This document shows positions 15,524 to 25,475 of a stretch of DNA of 64,000 nucleotides, in pieces (the stretch's first letter is position 1; each line of letters begins with the position of its first letter). Where the stretch lies: positions 1 through 64,000 of IMG/VR virus record IMGVR_UViG_3300042311_001316. One strand, 5' to 3'. Made by a program: the position numbers and the translations under genes. This DNA is from a virus. Below the pieces are notes generated by a model. The model was not told the DNA's origin and made no database searches. It worked only from the letters and a program-made list of their open reading frames with translations.

Positions 15524-18500
15524 AATCACTTGAACAACTTTAAAATTGGTTTGAGAGTTTTGATATTTTTTAACAAAACTCTCAACTGATTGTGCTTGTA
15601 CGGCTCTTCCTGGTGTATTTCTACCAAATTGCCCATCATAAACAACAGTTTGACCTTTTGCATCTTGTGCAGTATAAAGAACATGTGTACCAGTATAAAG
15701 AACTTGGCCGGGTTTTATATCATTTTTAATTGAACTCATTGATCCTTGATAATCTGTTCCACCAGCAGCAGAAACTACCGCATTCATTTGATTTGCCGCG
15801 CCACCATTACCCATAGCAGCCAAAATATTAGCACTTCTTTCATCTGGTAATCGTTCTAAAACAGGCGCAAATGTGTTTCTTGCCGCCCAATCACAAGGAT
15901 GATGCGGAACGCCACCTGCACCAATTCCTGTTGTTGTACCAACACTTGCTTGTGCAGTTTTCGATAATGCTTCTTGTGCCGATAATCCTGTTAAATCGCC
16001 CGCTTTTTCGTCAATATCTTTTAATCCAACACCATTTGGACGTTTATTAACAACATTACCTAATGTATCGCCTCCTGGTGGTCCTGAATTAATTTGTGCA
16101 TTTGGTGCAATAGAATTGGGTGTATTTGTAGTATTAGTTTGAACAGCATTATTTGCAGATGTTTGTGTAGTTAAAGTATTTCCATTTGAAATAACATTTG
16201 TACCATTTGCATTTGTACGAACCACGTTTGCATTTGCTGTTGGAATTAATTTTTCAAAATCTTGTGGTGGATTCATTAATGGAACACGAACACAGCTTAA
16301 AGCTTGACGAAAAGAACCATTCGTAAAACTATGGCTGATTTTATTCACCATATAAATTCCAGAATATTGTTCTTGTTTACGTAAATCAAAATTATTTAAA
16401 TCACCTAACCCTTGAGGAAAACGAAAATTTAAATAAAACATATGATCTTGATTACCATAATAAGGTAAATTATCTTTTGGTGGTTTGTTTTGATAAAAAT
16501 TTGGATTTGTAACAAATATATTTTTTTCAATTCCAGCAATACCAAGCCAATAAGGATCACCAACAATTTCCATTTCAATTGTCATTAACGTTGCAGCAGC
16601 AGTAGAATAAAGCTGATTTAAAATACAAGAAAAAACACTATTATCTCTTGTATAATCAGTAGTTAAACTACCAGTTGTAACATCAGTTAAATCAGCTTGG
16701 CGATAAGAAATTGGTATAGGTAATTCCTTTCTATTTGTATCGATTAAATCTTCAGAATAGATAACATTTTTTGTTAATTTAGGTTGTACTCGATTATTAT
16801 TTTGATTATTATTAAAAGTTGCACGCAATTGATCACGATTGGCTATTAATAAATTTTGTTGATTTCTCGCTGCATCTAAACTTGATTGTAAAATTTCTGA
16901 TTGTCGAAAATCTGAAACACTTGGCTTAGTATTTTGATTTAATTTATTAATTCGTTCTTCTAATACGTTGATTTGTCTTTGAATTTCCAATAATTCATCT
17001 TTATTGCTTCTAATTAATACAATATCATTAACAATACCGCCATTTGGTGTTTGATCAATAGTTCCACGATAACCAGCCGCTTCCGGCAGAATAGCAGCCC
17101 AAACAGCACTTAAACGAATATCTAAATTTGTAATTTCAGTATTTTTACCAGTATAAAGATAATAGTATTTTTTTCTTAATAAATTTGTTTTTAAAATATA
17201 TTCTAAAGTATTTTTTTGTGCTAATGGTTTTTCCATTAATTCTTTTTCTAAAGGATCGATTGTTGGAACCCAATTCATAACAGGTTGAACAACAAAAGTT
17301 ATTTTTAATTTATATCGATCATTATAATAATCATACTGATCTAAAGAACGAACTAATGTATCAATTTTAAAATGAATTTTTGGTTTTAAAATTTCACCAG
17401 TTGGAGAAGTTCTTTCCGTTTCATTGATTCCTTTTGAAATTAATTGTGCAGTTTGGCTTGCCACTAACGCTGCATTAATTGCATCAGTTATATTTGTATT
17501 TTTTTGAAAATGACCAGTAATTTTTCCATCATTGGCAACAAAATTATAAGAACGAGTATCAACTTGATTTGGATCACTACTTGATATAACAAAATCGCCT
17601 ATTTTTATATCAACACCATCAATGTTTGTATCCATAAATTTTATATCATATTGATAAAGCGGTTCTTCGCTTGCCACTTGTGTTTTTCCACCATATTTTA
17701 ATTCAACATCTTTATTCAACATTGAAAACAAAGATGTTGGAAATTTTGGATCAAACATTTCTTGCATCGTTCTACCAGTTGCCATAACTGATAATGGAAT
17801 TTTTAAAAATTCATCTTGCAATCCAACATTACCTTGATCAACTGCTGATAATGTATAACTTCCTCCTGAAGCATTTAACAAAATTTCTAAATTAGTTATA
17901 GCTATTTTCCAAATCCATCTACCGCCATTTGGTAAATTACTACAAATATTTGTTTGTGTTCTACCTTCTGTATCATAACCAAGAAATCTCAACTCTAAAA
18001 AATAAAAAACTTTATTATAATTTCTAATTCCTAATGTTTGCGCCGCATCTGTAATTTGAGTTAATAAACTTGTTCCTGCTGGTTCTTGTAAATCAATAGC
18101 AAAAGTTGTTGTTATTGTATTTCTAGTAGAAAAATTTGGCCCAACATTTGTATCAAATTGAACTTTTGTAATATTAACACCAGTAACGCCAGTTTGTGCA
18201 ATAATAACTTTTTGTTTTTCATCAATAATTTGAAAAGCATCACCAGCAGTAGAAATATTTTCCGGCAAATCTCTGTCTTCAGTCATAAACAATTTCCAAA
18301 CATAAGATGGTTGTTCTGTTCCTGTTATTGGATTTTCAATCCAATATTGCTCATTATTTGTTTGTACCTGTTGAACAACATCTATTTTATTTGGTGGAGC
18401 TAATTTTTCAACTTTTACTTCTGGTATTTTAGGTAAAGCAGCGGCATTAACTGGTAATAAATTTTGTATATTTGCTACTTGATTTTGTAAATTATCAGTT

Positions 18501-18850
18501 AAATTATTTCCTAAATTACTAATTTGATTTTCAATATTTGAAAATACACCGGATAAATTATTAGCTAAATTTTCAGGAATTTTACCTAATTCATTTAATT
18601 TTAGTTCTGCCGCTCCTTTTAAATTATCAAAAGCCAATCCTGGATTTTCTGCAAAGCCTTTAACTTGGTCAAAAGAGCTAGTTAAATTATCGCCTAAATT
18701 AGTAAAGTTTTTTTCTATATTAGGTAATACACCAGCATATTGAGTTAAATTGTTTGGATTTAAAACAAGTGGTATTAATCCATTTGTTGATGGATTAAGT
18801 TTATTACTTATTTGACTTTGTAAAATACCTAAATTATCAAAAATACTCAT
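15521..18850 (-). CDS. Large baseplate/tail protein with C-terminal peptidase-like region, 1109 aa
   Basis: The second largest ORF. Residues 1-120 form an amphipathic, Asn-rich helical region. Residues 150-860 are beta-rich, of the kind found in baseplate hub proteins. A linker rich in Asn, Thr and Ala follows. The last 130 residues (PCDWAARNTFAPVL, GTHVLYTAQD, VVYDGQFGR) look like a Cys/His hydrolase of the CHAP or NlpC type, with Cys and His as candidate catalytic residues. The start overlaps the stop of the gp53-like gene (ATGA). The family assignment is by context: it lies in a tail operon with gp48/54-like and gp53-like genes. Confidence 0.75.
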   Translation of the reverse strand: MSIFDNLGILQSQISNKLNPSTNGLIPLVLNPNNLTQYAGVLPNIEKNFTNLGDNLTSSFDQVKGFAENPGLAFDNLKGAAELKLNELGKIPENLANNLSGVFSNIENQISNLGNNLTDNLQNQVANIQNLLPVNAAALPKIPEVKVEKLAPPNKIDVVQQVQTNNEQYWIENPITGTEQPSYVWKLFMTEDRDLPENISTAGDAFQIIDEKQKVIIAQTGVTGVNITKVQFDTNVGPNFSTRNTITTTFAIDLQEPAGTSLLTQITDAAQTLGIRNYNKVFYFLELRFLGYDTEGRTQTNICSNLPNGGRWIWKIAITNLEILLNASGGSYTLSAVDQGNVGLQDEFLKIPLSVMATGRTMQEMFDPKFPTSLFSMLNKDVELKYGGKTQVASEEPLYQYDIKFMDTNIDGVDIKIGDFVISSSDPNQVDTRSYNFVANDGKITGHFQKNTNITDAINAALVASQTAQLISKGINETERTSPTGEILKPKIHFKIDTLVRSLDQYDYYNDRYKLKITFVVQPVMNWVPTIDPLEKELMEKPLAQKNTLEYILKTNLLRKKYYYLYTGKNTEITNLDIRLSAVWAAILPEAAGYRGTIDQTPNGGIVNDIVLIRSNKDELLEIQRQINVLEERINKLNQNTKPSVSDFRQSEILQSSLDAARNQQNLLIANRDQLRATFNNNQNNNRVQPKLTKNVIYSEDLIDTNRKELPIPISYRQADLTDVTTGSLTTDYTRDNSVFSCILNQLYSTAAATLMTIEMEIVGDPYWLGIAGIEKNIFVTNPNFYQNKPPKDNLPYYGNQDHMFYLNFRFPQGLGDLNNFDLRKQEQYSGIYMVNKISHSFTNGSFRQALSCVRVPLMNPPQDFEKLIPTANANVVRTNANGTNVISNGNTLTTQTSANNAVQTNTTNTPNSIAPNAQINSGPPGGDTLGNVVNKRPNGVGLKDIDEKAGDLTGLSAQEALSKTAQASVGTTTGIGAGGVPHHPCDWAARNTFAPVLERLPDERSANILAAMGNGGAANQMNAVVSAAGGTDYQGSMSSIKNDIKPGQVLYTGTHVLYTAQDAKGQTVVYDGQFGRNTPGRAVQAQSVESFVKKYQNSQTNFKVVQVI

Positions 18851-19146
18851 CCAAATAACTCACGAACATATTCAGGAGAAGGAACTATAATAGTTTTTCC
18901 TGTTGTAAAATCTAAAATTGGACTTTTAATAATGTCTATATTTCTCAACCATAATACCCAATAATAAGCAGGATTATTATATAAATCTTGACTCATATTT
19001 TGTGGTCGAAAATTATATTTTGGTTCAATAATCATTCTACGATCACCAACATTTGGTAATATAGTTTTATTTGTCCAAGGACCAGTAAACCAAGAAGTTT
19101 GAGGTGTATTATAATATGGGTTATTTGTATTAAAATTAATTTTCAA
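18847..19146 (-). CDS. 53: gp53-like baseplate wedge protein, 99 aa
   Basis: The pattern fits T4 gp53 and LysM-containing relatives: YNFRPQNMSQDLYNNPAYYWVLWLRNI, then a GKTIIVPSPEYV end. The start is TTG, overlapping the TGA of the upstream gene, with GGTGG ahead of it. No ATG is available. Confidence 0.7.
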   Translation of the reverse strand: MKINFNTNNPYYNTPQTSWFTGPWTNKTILPNVGDRRMIIEPKYNFRPQNMSQDLYNNPAYYWVLWLRNIDIIKSPILDFTTGKTIIVPSPEYVRELFG

Positions 19147-19985
19147 ATCCAGCCACCTTTACCACTAACTAATAATTCACCAGTGCGAAATTTATTCAAA
19201 TCAAATTCTTTTCGCCAACGTTTGGGTGTATTTTGAACAATTAAACTAATTGAAATTTGAGAATAAACAGGCAATCTTGCTGTTCCATTTGGACCACGAT
19301 AATCATAATAACTAACTTGATTATCATCATTATAACTAAAACTTTCTAACAATACTTTTAAATTATTATACATATAATTTCCATAACCAGTTAATAATAA
19401 AACAGGTGGTGGTAATCCAGCTAAATCGCCAGCAGCTTCACCATAATACATTTTACTCATTGTATTTAAAAAATGACGAACAGCCAACATATATTTTGCT
19501 TCTCGTTGATTTTGTATTGTAAATTCAGCAGAAATACTTAATTTAACACTTGGAGTGCGGCGATAAACATTCCAATCTTGGTTTGTATGCGTTAAAGCTA
19601 AAGTTTCATAATCCACACTTTGAGAACGATTTATTGTTGGGGTATAAGGAAATAACAATCCATTTGTTTCATAAAGAATATTCAATAAATTGCTTTCACC
19701 ATTAGGGCCGTAAACCTGTTCTCTGGCCTCTGGTTGTGCCATTAACCTAAGTCTGGTATCTTCTTGTGGACTATTAACAAAGGTGCCTTGTAGGCTTCCT
19801 GGCGGGGTTACAGCATTGGTTTGTACCGAACCTTGTTTTGTCATTACCGAATCTAATTGAGAAGGTAAATTATTGGCTAATGGATTAAATCCATTTGTTC
19901 TTGTTGAAGTTGCAGCTTGTGATAGCACATTTTGTGCTTTACTCATTAATTGCGATTGTGCTGAATTTATTAAACCTGATAGCAT
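19143..19985 (-). CDS. Tail tube cap/initiator, gp48/gp54-like, 280 aa
   Basis: Start chosen at 19985 (ATG with GGGAAA upstream) because the longer TTG form would overlap the previous gene further. Key segments: LLFPYTPTINRSQSVDYETL, VKLSISAEFTIQNQREAKYMLAVRHFLNTMSKMYYG and a final LIVQNTPKRWRKEFDLNKFR. This arrangement is shared by gp48/gp54 tail tube starters. I cannot tell gp48 from gp54. Confidence 0.7.
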   Translation of the reverse strand: MLSGLINSAQSQLMSKAQNVLSQAATSTRTNGFNPLANNLPSQLDSVMTKQGSVQTNAVTPPGSLQGTFVNSPQEDTRLRLMAQPEAREQVYGPNGESNLLNILYETNGLLFPYTPTINRSQSVDYETLALTHTNQDWNVYRRTPSVKLSISAEFTIQNQREAKYMLAVRHFLNTMSKMYYGEAAGDLAGLPPPVLLLTGYGNYMYNNLKVLLESFSYNDDNQVSYYDYRGPNGTARLPVYSQISISLIVQNTPKRWRKEFDLNKFRTGELLVSGKGGWI

Positions 19986-20433
19986 TGTAATTTTCCCAAA
20001 TGTCAACCGCAACTTTATTATCAACCATTTTTACAAATTCATTCCAATTATTATCTTTTAATGCTTGGCGAATTTTAGTGGCAGAAACAAAATCACGTTT
20101 GATCCATTTAATATTTATTGATTTTTCAGGGTAGTATTTTTGAATTTTTTCTACTAATTCTTTTCTGTCTTCACCAACTAATAAATTAAAACAATCATAA
20201 CTGTTTTGAATTTCTTCAAACCCTTGAAATGGGTTTTTTATTATTTTGCAAATTTTATTTGGTTGTAAAATTTCAATCCATTTTTTCTTTAATTCGGGAG
20301 GGAAAATATTTTTATCGTCATCGATTGTGCTTGTAATCATAATGATACTTGGATCAGGCAATTGATTGAATAAATCATTATGTCTAATTGATACCGGACT
20401 AAATCTTCCAAAAGTAATATTAATTGTATTCAT
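19939..20433 (-). CDS. NMN/nucleotide adenylyltransferase-like protein, 164 aa
   Basis: It has the layout of NadM-type nucleotidyltransferases: N-terminal ITFGRFSPVSIRHNDLF in the place of GRFxPxHxGH, FNLLVGEDR in the middle and the VSATKIRQAL motif (IS-x-T-x-I-R) near residue 121. The HxGH motif is degenerate (SIRH), so activity is uncertain. It overlaps the tail gene start by 47 nt. Phages use such enzymes in NAD salvage or in other nucleotidyl transfers. Confidence 0.75.
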   Translation of the reverse strand: MNTINITFGRFSPVSIRHNDLFNQLPDPSIIMITSTIDDDKNIFPPELKKKWIEILQPNKICKIIKNPFQGFEEIQNSYDCFNLLVGEDRKELVEKIQKYYPEKSINIKWIKRDFVSATKIRQALKDNNWNEFVKMVDNKVAVDIWENYNAIRFNKFSTIAINE

Positions 20434-20457
20434 TTAAATAATCCTTTAATAAAAATA

Positions 20458-20489
20458 TTGCAAAAAATTAAAAATTGTAATAATATAAT
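20458..20489 (+). promoter_or_regulatory. Promoter of the 55-47-46 operon
   Basis: TTGCAA at 20458, then TAATAT (17-nt spacer) overlapping TATAAT (20-nt spacer). Confidence 0.55.
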
Positions 20490-20512
20490 AAAAATTAAGA
20501 GGAAAAATAAAA

Positions 20513-21379
20513 ATGAAAAAACCAAAAGTTTACTTAACCAATAAAGATTTATTACGTGAAATTCATTTAAGCAAATTAACATATTGTAGCAAAGCTGCTG
20601 AACAGCATAAACAATATGATGTAATTGTTCAAAATTTATCTGAAGTAACATTAGAAGCAGCCGAAACGGCAAGAATATTACGTTTAGAGCGATTAAATGC
20701 TGATATTATAGCTGATAATAAACTAAATGAATTGGATAATCAATTATTAGATTTAAGTGATATAATGATTGCTGATGTTGTTTTTCGTGTAATGTCAGCC
20801 GAACATTTACCAGAAGACCCAACAGGAAAAAATAAAATGAATCCTGGATTTTTAAGAGTTAATTTTCCTCCTTTTTCTCATTTTATTATTGAAAATGGTC
20901 AACCAAAAGAGGTATTAAGAAGTCACTGGAAAGGAACTTTAGAAGAAGGATTTTTTTCAGTTGAGCATGGAAAATATTCAAATAATTTAAGTCGTATGTT
21001 TTTGTTATTGGCAAAAAGATATGGCAGCAAAGCTAGTTTTTGTGGATATTCTTATTTGGAAGAAATGCAAGGTTCGGCCATTGCTCAATTAGTACAAAAT
21101 GGTTTGTTATTTGATGAAAGTAAGTCAAGCAATCCTTTTGCTTTTTATACAACATTAATGAAACGTTGCTTTATTCGTCAAATTGAAATTGAGAAAAAGA
21201 TTCAAGCAACAAGAGATGATTTATTAATTGCTAATGGTGTAAATCCAAGTATGACTAGACAAATTAATGATGAATGGGATACTAAAAATGATTTTGATGA
21301 TTTAGGTGTTAGTGTTGGTAAAGGTAATGTTAGTAAAACAAAAAAACGAGAAATAATGCCAAAAATGGAAGTTATTTAA
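20513..21379 (+). CDS. 55: Late-transcription sigma factor gp55-like, 288 aa
   Basis: The C-terminal half matches gp55/sigma region 2: GYSYLEEMQGSAIAQLVQNG, then FDESKSSNPFAFYTTLMKRCFIRQIEIEKK. It is longer than T4 gp55 (185 aa), with an N-terminal addition of about 100 residues. It should direct RNA polymerase to TATAAATA-type late boxes, several of which I find in this window, with gp45 as co-activator. The stop overlaps the gene 47 start. Confidence 0.9.
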   Translation: MKKPKVYLTNKDLLREIHLSKLTYCSKAAEQHKQYDVIVQNLSEVTLEAAETARILRLERLNADIIADNKLNELDNQLLDLSDIMIADVVFRVMSAEHLPEDPTGKNKMNPGFLRVNFPPFSHFIIENGQPKEVLRSHWKGTLEEGFFSVEHGKYSNNLSRMFLLLAKRYGSKASFCGYSYLEEMQGSAIAQLVQNGLLFDESKSSNPFAFYTTLMKRCFIRQIEIEKKIQATRDDLLIANGVNPSMTRQINDEWDTKNDFDDLGVSVGKGNVSKTKKREIMPKMEVI

Positions 21380-22389
21380 TGACGCAACTATTTGATAAGA
21401 TTATAGCTTTTACTGATTTTCATCAGGGAAGAAAAAACAATGAGCGACAAGCCAATCAAGATAATAATGATTTTATTGATTGGTTAATTGTTAAAGCAAA
21501 AGAAAAAAATATAAAACAATGTGTATTTTTGGGGGATTGGCATGATAGCCGATCTTCCATTCATGTTAGTACATTAAATTACACTTATCGTAATTTAAAA
21601 AAATTAAATGATAATTTTGAAAAATTTTATTTAATTTTAGGTAATCATGATTTACATTTTCGTGAAGATCGTAAAACAAATTCTATGGTTATGGCAAAAG
21701 AGTTACCAAATGTTGTTTTTATTGATGAATTAACTGAAATCGATAATGTTTTATTTGTTCCTTGGTTAATTGGTGATGAAGCTGATTTAGTTTCAAATTA
21801 TAATGTAAAATATGTATTTGGGCATTTAGAACTTGGTGGATTTTATATGAACAATCAAGTTCAATTACCCATAGAAGGACATTTATCTGGCGATATATTT
21901 ATTTATCCTGAATATGTTTTTTCAGGTCATTTTCATAAACGACAAAATAAAGGAAAAATTCATTATATTGGAAATTGTTTTCCTTTTGATTATCGTGACG
22001 TTTGGGATAATAATCGTGGTGCTATGATTTTAGAATGGGGCGGTAAACCAGAATATATTGAATGGGAACATGCACCAAGATTTATTAATATCCAATTAAG
22101 TGATTGTTTATCAAATACAAGTAAATTTTTAACCGATAAAACAAGTAGTAAATTAACAGTTGATTTGCCAGTAAATCCAGATGAAGTTCAATTTATTCGT
22201 TCAATGTTCTTAAAATGGTATCCAGTTAGAAAATTAGATTTTATAACACCAAGAACAAACGAAGATTTTGAATTTGATGATAATATTGAATTTCAAAACA
22301 CAAATGAGATAATATTAGAAGGCTTAGAAACAATGCGCGAAAGTGCGTTTGATGTTGAGTTACTTAAAAGGATTTATACAGAATTATGA
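21379..22389 (+). CDS. 47: Recombination nuclease subunit gp47 (Mre11-like)
   Basis: 336 aa (T4: 339). The metallophosphatase motifs are present: FTDFHQGR (D-x-H), FLGDWHDSR (G-D-W-H-D), LGNHDLHF (G-N-H-D) and FSGHFHKRQ (G-H-x-H). It pairs with gp46 to process DNA ends in recombination-dependent replication. It overlaps gene 46 by 4 nt (ATGA type). Confidence 0.95.
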   Translation: MTQLFDKIIAFTDFHQGRKNNERQANQDNNDFIDWLIVKAKEKNIKQCVFLGDWHDSRSSIHVSTLNYTYRNLKKLNDNFEKFYLILGNHDLHFREDRKTNSMVMAKELPNVVFIDELTEIDNVLFVPWLIGDEADLVSNYNVKYVFGHLELGGFYMNNQVQLPIEGHLSGDIFIYPEYVFSGHFHKRQNKGKIHYIGNCFPFDYRDVWDNNRGAMILEWGGKPEYIEWEHAPRFINIQLSDCLSNTSKFLTDKTSSKLTVDLPVNPDEVQFIRSMFLKWYPVRKLDFITPRTNEDFEFDDNIEFQNTNEIILEGLETMRESAFDVELLKRIYTEL

Positions 22390-24137
22390 TTTTTAAAAAA
22401 GTTATTATACAGAATTTTTTCTCTATGGGAAATGTTCCTCAAGAAGTTGATTTGCGTTCAACTGGATTAACATTAATTTTAGGTGAAAATTTAGACAACA
22501 TTGATGGTAATTCAAGAAACGGCACAGGTAAATCAACTATTTTAAATGCTATTTCTTTTGCTCTTTTTGGTCAAGGAATTGGTCAAGTTAAAAAAGATAA
22601 TTTTGTAAATTTAACTAATAAAAAGAATATGATTGTTGAATTGCATTTTCAAGTTGGGAATGTTGAATATAAAATTTGTCGTGGAAGAAAACCCGCTGTT
22701 TTAAAATATTATATAAATCAAATTGAACAACAAGCAGACGATGAATCTCAAGGGGATTCACGCCAAACACAAGAAGAAATTGTTAAAACAATTGGTATGA
22801 GTTATGAATTATTCAAGCAAATTGTTTTAATGAGTACATTTGTTGAGCCATTCCCAAGTATGCGCGCAATGGATCAAAGAAACTTAGTTGAAGAATTACT
22901 TTCTATGAATGTAATTACACAAAAAGCAGAAAAATTAAAAGACTTAATTAAAGATACAAAAGATATAATCAAAGAACAAGAGTATGAATTAAAAACTTTA
23001 CGCGATAATAATAATCGTGTTCAGCAATTAATTTCACAAGGAATTTCTGACAGCGAGCGATGGGAAAAAACTCATTTAGAAAAAACAAAATTTTATTGTG
23101 ATCGCATTGAGTTTTTAGAAAAAATTAATATCGAAGAAGAATTAAAAAATCATGAAAATTTATTAGTGTTTAATGAAATTGAAAATGAAAAAGAAAAATT
23201 AACAAAACAATTAATGAAATTAGACAATGATAATCATCGTGTAATAAATGAAATTGAAGAATTAGAAAATAAAAACTCTATTTTAAAATCTCATGTTTGT
23301 CCTCTTTGTTCACAACACTTAGAAGATAATAATCTTTTAGTTTCCGAAAACGATCAAAATATTTTACAATTAAAAAAATCAATTGAAGAAATTGAAAACT
23401 CAATGAGTAAATTATTAAATGAAGTTGATGAATTGGAAACTATTCAAAAAACTATTGATATAAAACTTGTTATTTATCAAACAATCAAACAAGCAGAAGA
23501 TCATAAAAATGAATTTGCTAATATCGTTAATAGTTTAGAAGAACATGTTAAATTGATCAATCCTCATATTGAACAGATTGAAAGATTGCAAAATCAAGCT
23601 CTTATGACAATTGATGAAAGTTCTTTAAATTCAGCACAAGTTTTATTAAAACATCAAGATTTAATTTTTAAAATGTTAACGCAAAAAGATTCTTTTATTA
23701 GAAAAAAAATTATTGATCAAAATATTTCTTATTTAAATCATCGATTACAATTTTATACAGAAAAATTGTTATTGCCCCATTGCGTAGAATTTCAAAATGA
23801 TTTATCATTAGAAATAACCTTATATGGGCATGATTATGATTATTCCCAATTAAGTCGTGGTGAACAAAATCGAGTTAATTTATCTTTAGCTTGGAGTTTT
23901 CGTGATGTTTGGGAAAGTTTAAATCAGCCGATTAATTTATTATTTTGTGATGAAATTTTAGATAATGGGATGGATCAGCAAGGAGCAGAATCAGCACTAC
24001 AAATTTTAAATCAAATGCACAGAGAAAATGGAAAAAATATCTTTTTAATTTCGCATAAAGAAGATTTAGTTGGTAGGGTAACAAACCGAATTATTGTTCG
24101 TAAACAAGAAGGGTTTTCAACAATTTATTATGAATAA
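22386..24137 (+). CDS. 46: Recombination ATPase subunit gp46 (Rad50/SMC-like)
   Basis: 583 aa (T4: 560). Walker A NGTGKST near residue 44, long coiled coils on both sides of a zinc hook CPLCSQH near residue 309, ABC signature LSRGEQNR near 488 and Walker B LLFCDEILDNG near 519. Complex partner of gp47. Confidence 0.95.
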   Translation: MIFKKVIIQNFFSMGNVPQEVDLRSTGLTLILGENLDNIDGNSRNGTGKSTILNAISFALFGQGIGQVKKDNFVNLTNKKNMIVELHFQVGNVEYKICRGRKPAVLKYYINQIEQQADDESQGDSRQTQEEIVKTIGMSYELFKQIVLMSTFVEPFPSMRAMDQRNLVEELLSMNVITQKAEKLKDLIKDTKDIIKEQEYELKTLRDNNNRVQQLISQGISDSERWEKTHLEKTKFYCDRIEFLEKINIEEELKNHENLLVFNEIENEKEKLTKQLMKLDNDNHRVINEIEELENKNSILKSHVCPLCSQHLEDNNLLVSENDQNILQLKKSIEEIENSMSKLLNEVDELETIQKTIDIKLVIYQTIKQAEDHKNEFANIVNSLEEHVKLINPHIEQIERLQNQALMTIDESSLNSAQVLLKHQDLIFKMLTQKDSFIRKKIIDQNISYLNHRLQFYTEKLLLPHCVEFQNDLSLEITLYGHDYDYSQLSRGEQNRVNLSLAWSFRDVWESLNQPINLLFCDEILDNGMDQQGAESALQILNQMHRENGKNIFLISHKEDLVGRVTNRIIVRKQEGFSTIYYE

Positions 24138-24151
24138 TATAAATACGTTAA
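24138..24151 (+). promoter_or_regulatory. T4-type late promoter upstream of speD
   Basis: A perfect TATAAATA (24138-24145). The predicted start at about 24151 gives a 25-nt leader with an AAAGGA site, unlike the leaderless genes. Confidence 0.7.
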
Positions 24152-24175
24152 CATTTATTAAAAAAGGATAAATTA

Positions 24176-24553
24176 ATGTTACAGCATCAACATCTGATAG
24201 TAAGAGCCGAAGTATTAAATCCCCCAAAAACAACTCAAGAAACTGAAGCTTGGTTGATTAATATTATTCACGATTTAGGAATGCAATTAGCCGTTGGATT
24301 ACAATCTAATCCAATTTCTTATCGTTGTAATTTAGAAGGTAATGAAGGCATTACTGGTGTTGCTGTTTTAGAAACTTCTCATTGTGCTGTTCATATTTGG
24401 GATGCAGAAAGCCCAGCATTGCTACAATGGGATTTATATTCGTGTAGTGAAGTTAAACCTGAAGAAATGTTAAAACATTTAGAACAATTTAATCCTGTAA
24501 AAGTTGAATATAGATTTTTAGATCGAGAAAACAATTTAACGGTTTTAAAATAA
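24176..24553 (+). CDS. speD: S-adenosylmethionine decarboxylase-like protein SpeD
   Basis: 125 aa, the length of the short (class 1B) enzymes. LETSHCAVHIWD aligns with the AESH-x-x-IHTWPE site of self-cleavage, and DLYSCSEVKPEEMLKHLEQF with the following conserved part. The pyruvoyl-forming Ser would be Ser68. The residue before it is Thr rather than the usual Glu, so processing may be altered. The family makes decarboxylated SAM for spermidine, and T4-like marine phages are known to carry it. It overlaps the next start by 1 nt. Confidence 0.82.
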   Translation: MLQHQHLIVRAEVLNPPKTTQETEAWLINIIHDLGMQLAVGLQSNPISYRCNLEGNEGITGVAVLETSHCAVHIWDAESPALLQWDLYSCSEVKPEEMLKHLEQFNPVKVEYRFLDRENNLTVLK

Positions 24554-24888
24554 TGTTTATTTATTATGTAAATGGTGAAAAATTTACAAAAAATACGAAT
24601 AATTATAACGAAATTCCTTGGGAATATATTTCATCTCCTGATGAACAAACTCCCGCTTTTGAGGATTTATTAATTGGTTTTAAATCTTGGTGTAATAAAG
24701 AATATACATTGCATCGATTAACTGGTCCTGCAAAAATTTATTTTGATGGTCAAGAACAATTTTGGTTAGATGGAATATATTACTCAATAATAAAAGAATG
24801 GATTAAAAATCATCCAAATCCTGATCTTTATTTTGATGCAATTGGTTTGAATGAAACCGAACGAGTTTTATGGTTTTTACAAAATTAA
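24553..24888 (+). CDS. HRLTGPA-family small protein, 111 aa, long C-terminal form
   Basis: YYVNGEKFTKN start, SSPDEQTPAFEDL, LHRLTGPAKIYFDG, FWLDG, and the GLNETERVLWFLQN tail. Its start is coupled to the speD stop. Its 3' end is almost identical to that of the gene at 43448. Confidence 0.85.
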   Translation: MFIYYVNGEKFTKNTNNYNEIPWEYISSPDEQTPAFEDLLIGFKSWCNKEYTLHRLTGPAKIYFDGQEQFWLDGIYYSIIKEWIKNHPNPDLYFDAIGLNETERVLWFLQN

Positions 24889-24913
24889 AGGAGAGAGTTA
24901 ATTCTCTCCTTTT
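24887..24913. terminator. Bidirectional terminator
   Basis: AAAGGAGAGA/TCTCTCCTTT stem with TTTTT on the plus strand. It lies between converging genes. Confidence 0.85.
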
Positions 24914-25218
24914 TGTTTTAAAAATTTTATTATTTCATCAATTTGTAATTCTTTAAAGCTATTAAGAGAATAATCAATTTTCTCAATCCCCAAAGATTCA
25001 ACTATTATATTATCGGAATAAAAATCTATAAAGATAGTAATTTGGTCGCTTTCAATTTCAATATGATTAACATTACTATTATTATGCCCATAAACATAAA
25101 TTTCAAAATCATGATAAATTAAATTTGCAAGTAAAAATTTAATATAATCAATATTTGTATTTTTTAATGAACTGTTATATTTGTTTAATATTTCATTAAA
25201 TTTTCTGATATTAATCAT
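24898..25218 (-). CDS. Small tail-motif protein, 106 aa
   Basis: Not recognised. Helix at the start, several beta strands, and an end LQIDEIIKFLKQKGEN that fits the shared tail loosely. It overlaps the upstream gene by 8 nt; GGGAATT site. Confidence 0.72.
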   Translation of the reverse strand: MINIRKFNEILNKYNSSLKNTNIDYIKFLLANLIYHDFEIYVYGHNNSNVNHIEIESDQITIFIDFYSDNIIVESLGIEKIDYSLNSFKELQIDEIIKFLKQKGEN

Positions 25219-25474
25219 TTTGTAATTCCCATAATACTAAATCAGTTGAATTTTTAAATTTTAATTTACAATTAATATTTTCATCTTCAAACCATAAATA
25301 AATATCAACATTGAAATTACGAGACAATTCTGATATTTTTCCTATTTCTTTTACATTTACGATATGTAAAATATTATCACCACAATCAATTAGTTTTTCT
25401 TTTATAATATTTTTATTAACTAAAACATAAATGTCGATTAATAATTCATTAAGTTCATTTGATAAATTGCTCAT
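25211..25474 (-). CDS. Small tail-motif protein, 87 aa
   Basis: Beta-rich body ending in a strand and helix: CKLKFKNSTDLVLWELQND. This is the shared C-terminal tail. AGGAAT site. Function unknown. Confidence 0.75.
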   Translation of the reverse strand: MSNLSNELNELLIDIYVLVNKNIIKEKLIDCGDNILHIVNVKEIGKISELSRNFNVDIYLWFEDENINCKLKFKNSTDLVLWELQND

Positions 25475-25475
25475 A

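Noticed and set aside
15521-18850. Tail tape measure protein
   Set aside because: At 1109 aa it is beta-rich over most of its length with a C-terminal Cys/His region and sits with baseplate genes. Tape measure proteins are mostly helical.
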